From Euptelea pleiosperma (Eukaryota; Streptophyta; Magnoliopsida; Ranunculales; Eupteleaceae), in NCBI GenBank assembly GCA_035048495.1, contig CM068549.1, positions 17,889,103 to 17,953,102 of the forward strand: a stretch of DNA of 64,000 nucleotides. The letters run 5' to 3'. The notes beneath the pieces were generated by a model, which saw only the letters and a list, made by a program, of their open reading frames with translations, was not told the origin of the DNA and ran no database searches. This document shows positions 35,819-46,304 of the stretch, piece after piece (within the stretch, counting starts at the first letter, position 1; each line of letters starts with the position of its first letter). The translations under genes were made by a program, and so were the position numbers.

Positions 35819-37452
35819 TGTAAGGAATATTTTCATATTCAATTTGGCAAAGATTCCATGAGATATAAAAACATTCTTATAATCGTTCCTACGAGCACTA
35901 ATGTAGTATGAAGATGTCGTGATACGCATACTTCGCCAACTACGTGAAGACTAAAAGACAGAGACAACAAGAATCAGACGGCTGACGACAGGAGTCACCT
36001 GAGTAAATGCCGATTTAGCAGTTAAATATCGTGTACACTCAATTAGGAAGGTAAGTGACTTAGTGGCCATAAGAGTTGATTAAAATGAACAAATTATAAT
36101 GGTCAAATTTAGTCATTGGACAGATTCGAGTCTAAGTCAATTATATTGACTAATGGGATAGTCCAATCGATTGGACATGTAATCCCAATAGATTGGACAT
36201 AGCCAAATCCATTGGAGACACTGTGTAATCGATTGGAGACTACGAGGTAGAAACCTATTTGAGCACAATCGATGGAGACACTATGTAATCGATTGGAGCC
36301 TTCGGGACAGAAACTTATTTGAGCACAATCGATTGGAAACTCTATGAAATCAATTGGAACCTTCGGAACAGAAATCTATCTGAGCACAATCGATTGGAGA
36401 CTCTGTGAAATCGATTGGAGTCTTCGGGACATAAAGTTATATGAGTCAAATCGATTGGAGAACCCTGTGCAATCGATTGGTGCCTTCAGAAAAGAAATCT
36501 TATTGAGTCCAATCGATTGGACCTTGAACAGAATTGGTCTTTCTCAGATCCAAAATTCTAGGTTCCATCATCCTACGTTCTACACGACTCAGGGTCTTTG
36601 AATTCTATAAATAGAACCCTTCTATGCCTTCTCTAAACACACACAGAGATACAAAGTGACTCAATCTTCAAGAGAGAAGTAAATGTTATATTTATTAGAG
36701 TATCCATTCGAAGAGTAAGAAGCTTGTTTTTCATTCACATCTTGTGAGCTTGTTCTCTTCTTGATCAAAGCCAAGAGCTTGATCCTTTCCTCAGCTTAGG
36801 TTTTTCACTTCTATATTCAACCTAGTAGCCTGAGTGTACCAGTGTGACTCAACACCATTTGAGCAACTTAGGGTTCAGGATGTACTAAATCCTTCACCTT
36901 CTGCAAAGGCGGGAGTGTTGAGAATTAAGATCGGAGGAGCCGATCGATGGTAGGTTTGGGGTGTACCAAACTGAACAAGCGGATAAGGCTTCTTTGCTAG
37001 AAGGGCGCGCGTGGATTCGTAGCATTGATTCAAAGGACGTGGACGCATCGACGGTAAGCCTTAGCTAAGGTTGGAAGCTGTATTTGCAACGGAGCTGTGT
37101 AAGTAACCTTTGTTTCGTTTAACTTTTCAGTTAGTGATACTTTCTGTCTGGACATGGTCCCGTGGTTTTTCCTTGGCTAAGGTTTCCACGTAAAAATCAC
37201 TTGTCTTGTGTGATTGTTTGTTTGTATTCCGCAATCTATCTTGATTAGATCAAACAACAAAAAGATAATATACCACAGAGGTATATTTGATTTGAGTCGG
37301 TTGTGATAATCTTTTATCAAACAACTAAAGCATGCGATTTTATTCCCTTACCATCGTCCAGTAAAATTGTGTAGGTATAATTAATTTTAAATACTTAATC
37401 AACCCCCCTTCTAGGTATATTGAGTTAAAGAGAACGAACCGGTGAAATTTCA
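35819..37452 (+). repeat. Solo LTR, CCAATCGATTGG family, exact 5-bp duplication
   Basis: 1634 bp running TGTAAGGAAT to GTGAAATTTCA, flanked by identical TTACT at 35814-35818 and 37453-37457. The ends, length and the CCTAATC-like/ACCCCCCTTCTAGG stretch near the 3' end suit a copia sirevirus-like LTR. A TATA box (TATAAATA) lies at 36606-36613. No internal sequence remains, so recombination between two LTRs has removed the body. Same family as 9517-11022, 54955-58195 and 55039-56651. Confidence 0.9.
36150..36535 (+). promoter_or_regulatory. Array of CCAATCGATTGG palindromes upstream of the LTR TATA box
   Basis: A tandem repeat of 60-61 bp begins at 36261, 36321, 36382, 36443 and 36504, each unit with two ATCGATTGG cores about 24 bp apart and the spacer CTTCGGGACAGAAA. 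The full palindrome CCAATCGATTGG joins two back-to-back CCAAT boxes, the core bound by NF-Y. Its place about 70-450 bp upstream of the TATA box suggests the LTR enhancer. Binding is inferred from the motif only. Confidence 0.7.
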
Positions 37453-38034
37453 TTACTTATATGGTAATCTTTATTATTATTTACATATATTAAAAAATTT
37501 CTCAAATAATTAATAAAATCACTATTTATGGCCAAAATGTCAATAACCTTTTTTGAAATCAATCTGCACAAAAGCAATGATTTCTGAGTTTGCCCTTAAC
37601 GTTTTTGGCAAAACTAAGAAATGCCATGCAAAAAGGCACTGACGACGTACCTGTAATGACTGTACACAGATCTTTCCCAATAAAACTTGATTTTGAAGGC
37701 TTTGCAGTAAACCATCCGATTGCAAATGGTAGCATCGAACGGTTGGGAGATAAGAAAATCACCGTTTGTCCTCTATAAATAATCACATCTACACGTCGTA
37801 CGAGTAAACGTTAATGATGATTGTGTACATGGTGAGAACTTATTGGTAGTCACAGTCTTTGATAAAAGCTCATCATCAAAGGTTTACTCCGTCAAAACAA
37901 TCTCATCCCTATCAACTTTTCCTCCCAAACTCTCTCACCCTTTTAAATCTTTTCTATGAGACAATTGCTGCAACTTGGACGAACGAAAACCTTGCAATGG
38001 GAATGTGAACGGGAACGTGCATGAGTTGCACTTC

Positions 38035-38940
38035 CTTGTCATCAAATTATAATTCCTTGTCATCGGTTTGCCCTTCTTTGTTATCTTTTTGTACTTCTTT
38101 GTCATACTTTTGATCTTCTTTATCATTGGGTTGCCTGTGTTTGTTATCGGTTTGTACTTTATTATCACTGTTTTCCATTCTTTATCATCGATTTGTCTTT
38201 CTTTGTCATCGGTTTGCACTTTCTTGTCATCATTTTGATATTCTATCATCAGGTTGCAAGTGCTTGTTATTAGTTTGCTCTTTTTGTCATCGGTTTGCAA
38301 TTCATTGTCATCGTTTTTTCATTCTTTGTCATCGATTTGCCCCTCCTTGTCATCAGTTTACACTCCATTGTCATTGGTTTACACTTTTTCAGCATTTTGA
38401 TCTTCCTTGTCATGGGTTTTACCTATGCTTGTCATCAATTTGCTCTTTTGATTGTAATCACGAATCTTTATCATTATTTAAGTGGAGTGGACTATCAACA
38501 CTAACCATATTATGTTTAACCTATCTCTCTTGGTGAACTTAAATATTAAGATTTAACTTATCCATTGGATTAGAACTTTTTTCATGGGTTGTGTTATTAA
38601 GCGTTGAAGTGGTCCACTATTTGAGACCGATGATCATATGGATGTTGGGACCAACCTTAGGTGGACCTACATGTCATCATTTAGCTAATAGTGATTTCTA
38701 AACATTCCATTGACTTGGGTATGAGTCATTTCATCATTTAACCTATCTTGTCATTAATTTGTCCTTCAATATCATCTGATTTTCCTTCCATGTCATCTGA
38801 TTTCTTTTCTCTGACATCGATTTTTCTTTCCTTGTCGTATGGTTTTCCTTCTTTGTCATCGGTTTGCCATTCCTTTATTATCGATTTATCCTTTATTGTC
38901 ATCGGTTTGCCCTTCTTTATAATTTGTTTGCCTACCACGT
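38035..38940. repeat. GTCATCGGTTTGC minisatellites (about 21-bp unit) in MULE-2
   Basis: Two blocks (38035-38445 and 38737-38935) of a unit like TTTGTCATCGGTTTGCCCTT. The separation holds unrelated sequence. It shares GTCATCnGTTT with the MULE-1 arrays but is less pyrimidine-pure. Frames of up to 136 residues on both strands are array translations. Confidence 0.85.
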
Positions 38941-39179
38941 CATATGTTTGTAAAAATTTAATTTTGTTTTTTAGAATCTATTATCTGTTTTCTAGGACCC
39001 TGATGCACCTAGATCTTACATATAACAAGATTATCACATTGTGGAAGAATATAGGCATTGATTAATTTCATATGTACACATTGTCTATATATCGTTGTTC
39101 CCAATTTAATATATATATAAGAATGTAGAAAAAAATATGTGAAAATTGTATTTCCTCTGCTAAGAGTCTTTTCCATACC

Positions 39180-39390
39180 ACTCATTCCCATTCCCAACTT
39201 TTGAACCACTCTATTACCAGGTGATCTTGCATCACTTCCAACATACAATCGGGTTATACTCATTCATTAAATTTCGTCACCCAACTCTTTCTCATTCCAT
39301 CCATTCTCAGTTTTTACACCACATTGTATTCAAGATATCATTCTTTATCTTCTATTACCCCGTCGTAGAGACATATGAGATCTAAAGTTT
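39180..39390 (-). other. MULE gene-like module, copy 3 (inverted, degenerate)
   Basis: Reverse complement matches MULE-1: GGGGTAATAGAAGATAAA, ACTGAGAATGG, GAAAGAGTTGGGTGACGAA, GTGATGCAAGATCACC and GGTAATAGAGTGGTTCAAAA. Stops break it. Its presence in two different MULEs argues that it belongs to the family. Confidence 0.55.
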
Positions 39391-39814
39391 CATCTGAATC
39401 CATTGGAAAAAAAGAAAGATGGAGTGAGTTCCTTTGACTTCTTACCATTTTACAATCTCCGTGTACTAAGAAGTTTCGGTGAAGATGAAAATAATATAAG
39501 ATATGAAATAGAAAGAAGAAATGTTGGAGAAGAAGTGGATTGCAGAGGAAGAAAGAGAAAAAAGCTTGAGAGTTTAGAAGAGAAGAGAAGTAAAGAGAGA
39601 GAATGTGATTTAAGGTTCTTATGGAAAATGAAAATTTTCCAAATAACTAATGATTTAATTGACGTAGTTGCATGAAAAAGGCAAGTTTCGACAATAAGGG
39701 TAAAATTGTCCAAAATGAGCTCAAATTGTTGTTTTTGCCGTTTTGAAAAATTATTGACATTTTTATCATAAGCGGCAATTTTATTAATTATTTCAGAAAT
39801 TTCCCTAAATATGT

Positions 39815-40160
39815 GTATTCTACCTTTTTTCGAGATAATTTTGTCATCCAATTTGATCAACCAGACCTGACCTCGGTCGGGCTTGGGCTTAGGATGAGAA
39901 GTTTGAATTGGACTTAGATTGGGCACATTTGGCTTGAATCAAGTTGGGTTGGGTTTGGGTTGAGTTGCCTGAAGCTCAGGTTGGGCTTGGGCTGGTCCTC
40001 AAGCTGAGACAACCCTGTTGAGTTACATTGCTAGGTACAACCCAAACGACCGTGTTCTACGAATCTTAACCATTTGATTCTGGATTAAGAGGCACTAGGA
40101 CATTTTGGGTCATGGTCTAAGGGGTAGTTTAACACAAGGAAGAATCAAAACGACAACCAA
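39815..40160. other. No recognisable gene
   Basis: Spacer with GGGTTGGGC-type low-complexity sequence. Confidence 0.4.
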
Positions 40161-40164
40161 GTGT

Positions 40165-40280
40165 GGTTGGAGGTGTAAATGGATCTGATCGGATCGGGAG
40201 CAGGTAGTAATATATCCATAACCAACCACCCGAACCCAAGAAATGGCGGAGTTCAGATAATTGGGTACCCATCGACACCC
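40165..40280. mobile_element. Small MITE fragment with GGTGTAAATGGATC and GGGTACCCATCGACACC ends
   Basis: Short, loosely inverted ends around GATCGGATCGGG; similar in style to 30647-31075. Confidence 0.4.
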
Positions 40281-40282
40281 TA

Positions 40283-40776
40283 TGGCCTTGCTTGGTTTGC
40301 TTCCCTGCGATGCATTTTGCACTCCAGTGCAAATGCAGTGAGTTGCATTGCAGTCACTTACCACAGTTTTTGAGCGGCACATGCTTGCATCTATTTTCTT
40401 AAAGAGTTTGCAAGGGGTTTGGCAACCACTTGCACTCCCACTTGCACACCAGCTCATTTGCACGCCCCAACCAATCACTTATAATCCCAAAACTGTGGCA
40501 AGTGAGTGCATTGCATCCAATTTGCATTGAACCAAGTAGGGCTTCGCTGCTTTGGGATGCATTTTGAACTCTGGTGCAAATGCAGTGATTTGCATTGCAG
40601 TCACTTACCACTGTGTGATTGGGCTACACATGATTGCATCCATTTTCTTAAAGAGTTTGCAAGGGTTGCCCTTGCACACCAGCTCATTTGCACGCTCCCA
40701 ACCAATCACTTGTAATTCCAAAACCGTGGCAAGTGGGTGCATTGCATCCGATTTGCGTTGAACTAAGAAGGGCCTT
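40283..40776. mobile_element. Tandem pair of CTTGGTT-end MITEs (about 247-bp period)
   Basis: Two head-to-tail copies: GATGCATTTTG occurs at 40309 and 40556, each followed by a GTGCAAATGCAGTGA..TGCATTGCAGTCACTTACCAC stretch, and each copy ends with an ATTTGC(A/G)TTGAAC-(C/T)AAG(T/A)AGGGC border. The CTTGGTT and AACCAAG borders are inverted. A member of this family interrupts the hAT transposase at 44758-45353, and a fragment lies at 46215-46290. Confidence 0.7.
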
Positions 40777-41095
40777 GGTGTGAACAAGTGCACGTCAACA
40801 CATGTAGAACACATGGAATATTTGTAGATGCATTGAACATGGGCAAGTGGATCTTAATGGACCCGGGAGGCTTTGATGAAAATTTTGAAAAAGATAGCTA
40901 TCCAACAACGACAAACCTGACGTCAAGGTTTGATATCTTTAAGACTTTTAACTCCATCTTTAAGACATTAATTCCCAAGTTCCCCCTCCATCTTTAAGAC
41001 CCCCACCCCCCCTCTTCAATTAAACTAGCTAGCTAAATTGCCTTTGGTCTCTTCCGAATCAATTATTTCATCCGTGATGCATATTTGGGTAGGAC
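40777..41095. other. No recognisable gene
   Basis: A 69-residue frame (40788-40997 +) has no known motif. Confidence 0.35.
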
Positions 41096-41100
41096 CCATC

Positions 41101-42099
41101 TGTGGGGGATAAAAACTGTTGACACGTGGACGTATGCGATTGTGCCACGTGTCACATGATTCGACTGACACGTGGTTAGCCGGAAACATGGAATTGCAAA
41201 AACTTTACTGGGCACCTCGGGATCCTCGGATCCATGACAAATTGACCTCGGGTACCTCGGACTCCTCGGATCCATGACAAATTGACCTCGGGTACCTCGG
41301 ACTCCTCGGATCCATGACAAATTGACCTCGGGTACCTCGGACTCCTCGGATCCATGACAAATTGACCTCGGGGTCTCGGATACCTCGGGTTAGTCGGATC
41401 TCACCAACAAGTTGACCTCGGGTACCTCGGATTGCTCGGGTACGTCGGACTCCTCGGATCCCTTGACAAATTGACCTCGGGTACCTCGGGTCCATGAATT
41501 ATGACCTCGGGTCCTCGGGTACTAATGGCTGATTTTGGCACTTGATCTTATTTACCTTATTCGGGATCCTCGGAAGTCTCGGATATGATATTCGGTAACC
41601 TCGGAAACCTCGGAATTACTTTTAGACTTGAAGAATTATTATCGAAAGACACATGGTGAGTTCTTACTGGCCCATATAAAATATCTGCATAAATATCTAG
41701 TTTTGAACACTATAAATAGTAGCATTTGCTACAGTATGAAGGACGCGATTTTGGAGATTGAAGCTTGATTATAACTTTTATTCAGAAGACTGACTTAAGC
41801 ATCGGAGGCTCATTTGGTGGAATTCCACCACATTGAGTTATTTGCAGGATCACTCGGCGGTCTCGGAACCTCACTTCGGACTCCTCAGAATCTGATCTCG
41901 GACACCTCGGACTCCTCGGAATCTGATCTCGGACACCTCGGACTCCTCGGAATCTGATCTCGGACACCTCGGAATCTGACCTCGGATACCTCGGACTCTG
42001 ACCTCGGATCTGTCCCGGGACCTCGGATCCAGCAGCACAAAGGACATTAAGCCTGTGGGAAAAGCGCGTATTTTGGGGTGTGTGGATTTATTCCCTACA
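41101..42099 (+). repeat. Solo LTR with CCTCGG minisatellites, exact 5-bp duplication
   Basis: 999 bp from TGTGGGGGATAAA to TTTATTCCCTACA, flanked by identical CCATC at 41096-41100 and 42100-42104. TATA box (CTATAAATAG) near 41711. Upstream of it (41205-41480) is a minisatellite of about 40 bp built from GACCTCGGGTACCTCGGACT and CCTCGGATCCATGACAAATT; downstream (41850-42030) is a second array of about 28 bp (CTCGGACACCTCGGACTCCT..AATCTGAT). No internal region remains. Length and ends suit a gypsy or copia LTR; the superfamily cannot be fixed. Confidence 0.88.
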
Positions 42100-42104
42100 C
42101 CATC

Positions 42105-42734
42105 TACCCGGGAATGTTAGGTAGCCGTTTAGCAAACTGAGAAAAAAATCCCTCCACTCCCTAAAGAGGGGTGTTAGAATCTTCCTTAAGATGATACTAT
42201 AGTATGGTCTTCCTAAGGTCTAGACCACGACACAAATTTCAAAGAACATCTAATGATTTGACACACAAACAAACGCCTAAATTTATCTTTCGGGGCATTG
42301 ACCCACCCTTGATGGATCTACACACCAAAAATCAGCTTGATTGGAAATTTCTAACAGTTAGATTTGAGCACCCGAAAAAAATGGCTAAAAATCCAATGGC
42401 TAAAAATCACCCCATTAAAATGCTCAAATTCAATGGATAGAAATCGCCAACCAAACATATTTTTGTATGTATGTCTACCAAGAGGTGAACCACACATCCA
42501 TGCATCAATAGACATGAAAGAGTGTACGACGTGGTATTTTGGGAGTGGTGATCATGGTCCGGGATCCATGTGGCGCCCAACTGCTGGTACATTTTGATTC
42601 GCCTGTACACCTCGGACTATACTAAAATAGAAATTCAAATATAATAAAATATTAGTGCAGCACCAATCAAAATGTGCCATGGGCACCACATGCACCCCCT
42701 ACAATATGGTCACCACTCTTTTGGGAGGGGTACT
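42105..42734. other. Spacer with a probable fold-back MITE (about 42200-42540)
   Basis: Contains AAAAATCAGCTTGATTGGAA and a loosely inverted partner near 42440, the core seen in other MITEs here, but the ends are not clear. No gene. Confidence 0.4.
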
Positions 42735-42912
42735 GTTGGGTGAAGAATTTTTTTGAAGTTGTGGGATTTTTGAAGTGGCGATCATGCGCCAATGATCGTG
42801 TGCTACATATACCCATGGTTAGTTTTTAAAAGTTTTTTAAACTAAATCTTAAACCCCAGGTATATGTGGCGCGCGACTTCAAAAATGCCGCTGCTTCAAA
42901 AAATTTCTCCTC
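42735..42912. repeat. Hairpin MITE (TTTTTTTGAAGT arms)
   Basis: The left arm GAATTTTTTTGAAGTTGTGG..GATCATGCGCC pairs with the right arm GGCGCGCGACTTCAAAAATG..CTTCAAAAAATTTC; ATATACCCATGG and CCAGGTATATG are paired near the loop. Confidence 0.6.
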
Positions 42913-42942
42913 TTGGGTGAGTTTCATTCACTGAATATACAC

Positions 42943-43482
42943 CAGGCCGGCTCCACCTTAAGGCCATTAAGTAGGATTTTTAGCCCACCCCTTACTGGAT
43001 ATACAAACCAAAAACCAACCTGATTGATTATCTCTATCCATAGATTTTATTACTTTTTAGAACAAGATTCTAGCTGTTGGATTCAAGCATGTTTTTTGGG
43101 TACTAAATCCAATGGCTAGAAATCATCGATCAAGCTGATTTTTAATGTGTATCCACCAATAGGTGGGCTGAACATCCACGTAGTCATTGGTCCCAAAAAA
43201 TGATCTATGTACGGCCACGAGAGTCACCTGGGTCATCCGCATCTAAATTTTTTTCCCTAGTTTTTGATTATCAAAAATAGTTTTTATAAAAATATTTCCA
43301 ATAATGTGGAGTTTAATTTTTTAATTAATATCATATATATTAATATATTAAATATAAAAATATATCTAGACTACATGGATTAATGTTTTATTTAATATCA
43401 TTTGTATTAATATATTAAATCTAAAAAAGGGTCTCGTATAGAGTTTTCGCGTTCGGCCTCGACTTGGATTGAGACGGCTCTG
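42943..43482. mobile_element. Short non-autonomous hAT transposon, copy 2
   Basis: 540 bp, homologous to 17105-17626 over most of its length. Ends CAGGCCGGCTCC and (reversed) CAGAGCCGTCTC. Flanked by ATATACAC (42935-42942) and ATCTACAC (43483-43490), an 8-bp duplication with one change. Same GTTTTCGC..GGCCTC..CTTGG subterminal block. Confidence 0.85.
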
Positions 43483-43490
43483 ATCTACAC

Positions 43491-44280
43491 TACACGCTTC
43501 ACGTCAAAAAGCCTGGTCTTGAACTCCTTTCGCGACCTGTCATATGAACACTCAAACGCTAAAGTTTTAATACAGCCTGTAATAGATATGAGATAGTGCT
43601 TATCCTCTCGAGATATGCTGGATTGTGAGAGTCCGTGATTCTTGTTATATACTCCGCGTTAGTTTATAGATTCCCAACAATTGTCGCGTAATCATCTTGG
43701 TTGCTCGGTTATTTACCATTAGTTCAGCCTTAAGCTTTGTCTTGTGTATCTTAGGATTAGCCTCAAACTTGGCCGGCTAAATTGCTGGCCTTAATTCATC
43801 TTGAGAGCTAATCATGCTTCATTGGTACGGTTAAGTTACAGCTCATCTCGGCAAGTTTGATAAGTTTAAGTCAAGTCTGTCTTAGTCGAGCAGTCAAGTC
43901 AAGTCGGCTATAGAGGCAATCTTCAGCCTTTAAGGTCTTGTTGAACTTTATCGGCAAAGGTGTAAGTTGGCAAAATAGTCAATAGATATGACACATTTGG
44001 GATGTGACACTTGAATGACTACGGTTTAATGGCAATTTTATGTACCCAGAAACTTTGAGAACAAATTTACATGTATGCAGATTGGGCATTTTCTATCATT
44101 ATTGTTCTTGGACCCATGTAGGGTTCTGACCCAATTAGAGAGGGAGGGTCCCGTGAACTAGGACAATAGCGCTTTTTGTGATAGGAGGAGGACCCTCCTC
44201 TTAATGTTTGGGGGTTCGATAAGGGTGGGAGTCTGCCTTTTTATGGGTCCCACTGAGGTGATCCATGTTCAAGATAGACT
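43491..44280. other. No recognisable gene
   Basis: Spacer; contains imperfect AAGTC/AAGTCAAGTC repeats near 43860-43900. Nothing coding seen. Confidence 0.4.
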
Positions 44281-45720
44281 CAGGGCCATCTGGATACAAG
44301 TTGAGGCATAAGGCGAAAACTCTAGATGGGGCCTTCTTTGTATTTAATATATATTATTATAAATAATATTTAATTCTATAAAATAATCTTTTTATCTAAA
44401 ATATATTCTTCTCACTTTTTTAGATGCAAAATTACTAATTAAATTTTTATATTCAAGTTTTACTAAAATAGTAATTTCAATAGATAATATAGTTAATTCG
44501 ATTAATATTTCTTGTGACATTGTTAATCGTAAGTAAGATTTTATCTATTATAATTTTGAAAAGTTTCTTTCTACAGAAGCAACTGTCACGGGTATTGTCA
44601 ATAATATTCGGTAAGCAATATACGCATTTGGAAAAGAATCTAGTATTTTAATATAATTCAGAGTTTCAATTGGACTTTTTATTTCTATTTGTAAAACTTC
44701 TCTTAAGACTTGAAGCTCTGAAAGCAAATCTAAGCCATCAATATCAGAAAACTCTTCAACCCTACTTGGTTCCCTAGCTACACTTGGGTGCATTTTCCAC
44801 TGTAGTGCAATTGGGGCACTTGCGTTGTAATCATTTACAATGCAAGTTACTTGCAATTGTTTGGTTCACGCCCTGTAAATAGATGCAAACGAAGTTTAGC
44901 TGATTGGTTGGTAGTGAATTGCAAAAGAATGCAATGGAATATTTTATTTCTTGAATTTATAAAAGAAATGTACAATAAAATTATTGCTATCATTTTGTTT
45001 TTATTATTATTATTTTTTTTTTGGAGGGGAAAGCTTGGGGTAAGGCGCCCCGATCAACTATATCAAAAAAATAAAAAACTAAAAAATAAAAAGATAATAA
45101 TAATAAAATAATCACCCCAGTTATTATTATTATTATTATTTTTGGAAGAAAAAAAGTTGAGCTAATACAATGCACCCACTTGCATCAGTCTTTGGGCTAC
45201 ACTTGCTTGCATCTATTTTGTTAAGGAGTTTGCAAGGGCTTGGAATCCACTTGCACGGTAGTTCATTTGCACACCTCCAACCAATCACTTGCAATCCCAA
45301 AATTGTGGCAAGTGAGTGCATTGCACTCAATTTGCTATGAATCGAGCAGGGCCTTCATCTTTTAGAAAATATTCAAGATTAAGACTATTTTTTTAAACTG
45401 TCATTATCTAATGATTTTAATTTTTTACAATATCTTCATTTTTTTAAATTGTTCAAACCTACTCTGAATTAAAGAAATGGCTTGATCTATTATATATTAA
45501 AAATAATTAATTTTAACAGATTCTTCAGCTAATTGTATTGACTCATCATCAACATTCTCATCAAACTGTTTCTTTCTTCGAATTATGTGTCTTTCATAAA
45601 ATACATGTTATGTTTTCATTTAACTGCAATCTCTAGCTGCAATCATAACTAAAGTAAATCCATTTTCTCTATATTTATTAAAAAAACTAATAAGACATTT
45701 TAATTGCTTTATAGCAACAT
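44281..45720 (-). pseudogene. hAT transposase pseudogene (ZMYM1-like), with its terminus
   Basis: The terminus CAGGGCCATCTGG at 44281 is followed inward by the GTTGAGGC..AAGGCGAAAACTC block shared with the short hAT copies. Reading leftward on the minus strand from about 45700: RRKKQFDEN, a NYFLYIIDQAISLIQSRFEQ segment, then after an inserted MITE SDIDGLDLLSELQVLREVL, IAYRILLTIPVTVASVERNF (the hAT dimerisation region) and, after a frameshift near 44545, a LSIEITILVKLEYKNLISNF-like end with a stop at 44392-44394. Only the C-terminal part survives, with several stops. The protein was a cut-and-paste transposase; the N-terminal zinc finger and the other terminus are missing. Confidence 0.85.
44758..45353. 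mobile_element. CTTGGTT-end MITE inserted in the hAT transposase, 3-bp duplication
   Basis: 596 bp starting AACCCTACTTGG; the other end reversed starts GGCCCTGCTCGATTC. It is flanked by TTC at 44755-44757 and 45354-45356. Leaving out the element and one TTC keeps the transposase frame continuous in a conserved region, which supports the borders. A 3-bp duplication fits PIF/Harbinger. The interior holds a further AT-rich insert (44940-45165) with (ATT)n runs. Confidence 0.75.
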
Positions 45721-45812
45721 CAATATATTGTCTTTAGATTATAAGTTTTTGCTAACTAAGTTAATAACAAATATTATATCATATCAAATAATCATGCCTA
45801 CACTACTAGATG

Positions 45813-46240
45813 AATTGGGTTTGGCGTCGGTTAGTTTCAGTGCGATCGCGTCGATTTTATAAAAAATCGACGCAAATTTTTCGGAAAAATATTCGTCGAT
45901 TTTACAAAAACGGACGCGAGTTAGTTTATAGTTGATTTTTATAAAAACTGAAGCTATTTACTTTATTTATAAACCCGATCGAATTATTTCCCTCTTCTCT
46001 CCTGTGCGCGAAAACTCATTGCTCTCCCTTTCCAAACCCTAGCTTTGCCCCTCTAAGCCCTAGCTCTCCTTCTCCCTCTCCAAGCACGTCCATTGTCGCT
46101 CCCCTCCATCGCCCCACTGTCTTTCGCTTGCTGTCGTTGCCATCGCCGTCGCACGTTGCTTAGCTTTCAAATAGCTCACCCTAGCCCAAGTGAGTGTCTC
46201 TCTCTCTTCTTCTAAGTGCAAATGAGTTGCATTGCAATCA
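45813..46240 (+). mobile_element. CACTA-type end followed by CT-rich leader-like sequence
   Basis: CACTACTAGATGAATTGGG resembles a CACTA terminus and is followed by inverted GACGC/GCGTC..ATTTTATAAAAAATCGACGC repeats (45840-45960). After it comes a CT-rich, CCCTAGC-containing stretch (46000-46200) like a plant 5' UTR, then a fragment of the CTTGGTT MITE family. No transposase seen. Confidence 0.5.
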
Positions 46241-46304
46241 CTTACCATAGTTTTTGGGCTGCACATGCTTGAATCCATTTTCTAAGGGTTAGGGGTCATT
46301 TTTG

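Larger units (their letters stand above)
37492..39805. mobile_element. Second non-autonomous MULE (MULE-2)
   Basis: Terminal inverted repeats of about 70 bp: left AAAAAATTTCTCAAATAATT and right (reversed) GGGAAATTTCTGAAATAATT, both followed by AATAAAAT..TATG and AAAATGTCAATAA. They resemble the MULE-1 ends. The flanks (ACATATATT and TAAATATGT) do not form a clean 9-bp duplication. Inside: GTCATC-type minisatellites, a segment resembling the fold-back MITE core (38610-38740), the shared gene-like module inverted, and a 62-residue frame at 37590-37778 (+) that I do not recognise. Confidence 0.75.

Noticed and set aside
36344..36601. 85-residue frame with repeated ID(W/R) words, and similar frames at 49926-50164, 55985-56367 and 57049-57318
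   Set aside because: Translation of the CCAATCGATTGG arrays; not protein coding.
41205..42030. Regular short repeats that could be mistaken for a CRISPR array
   Set aside because: Units are contiguous with no unique spacers, lie inside a solo LTR, and the DNA is plant nuclear.
44205..44240. GGGGTTCGATAAGG, tRNA T-loop-like
   Set aside because: No box A at the right distance and no cloverleaf could be formed.
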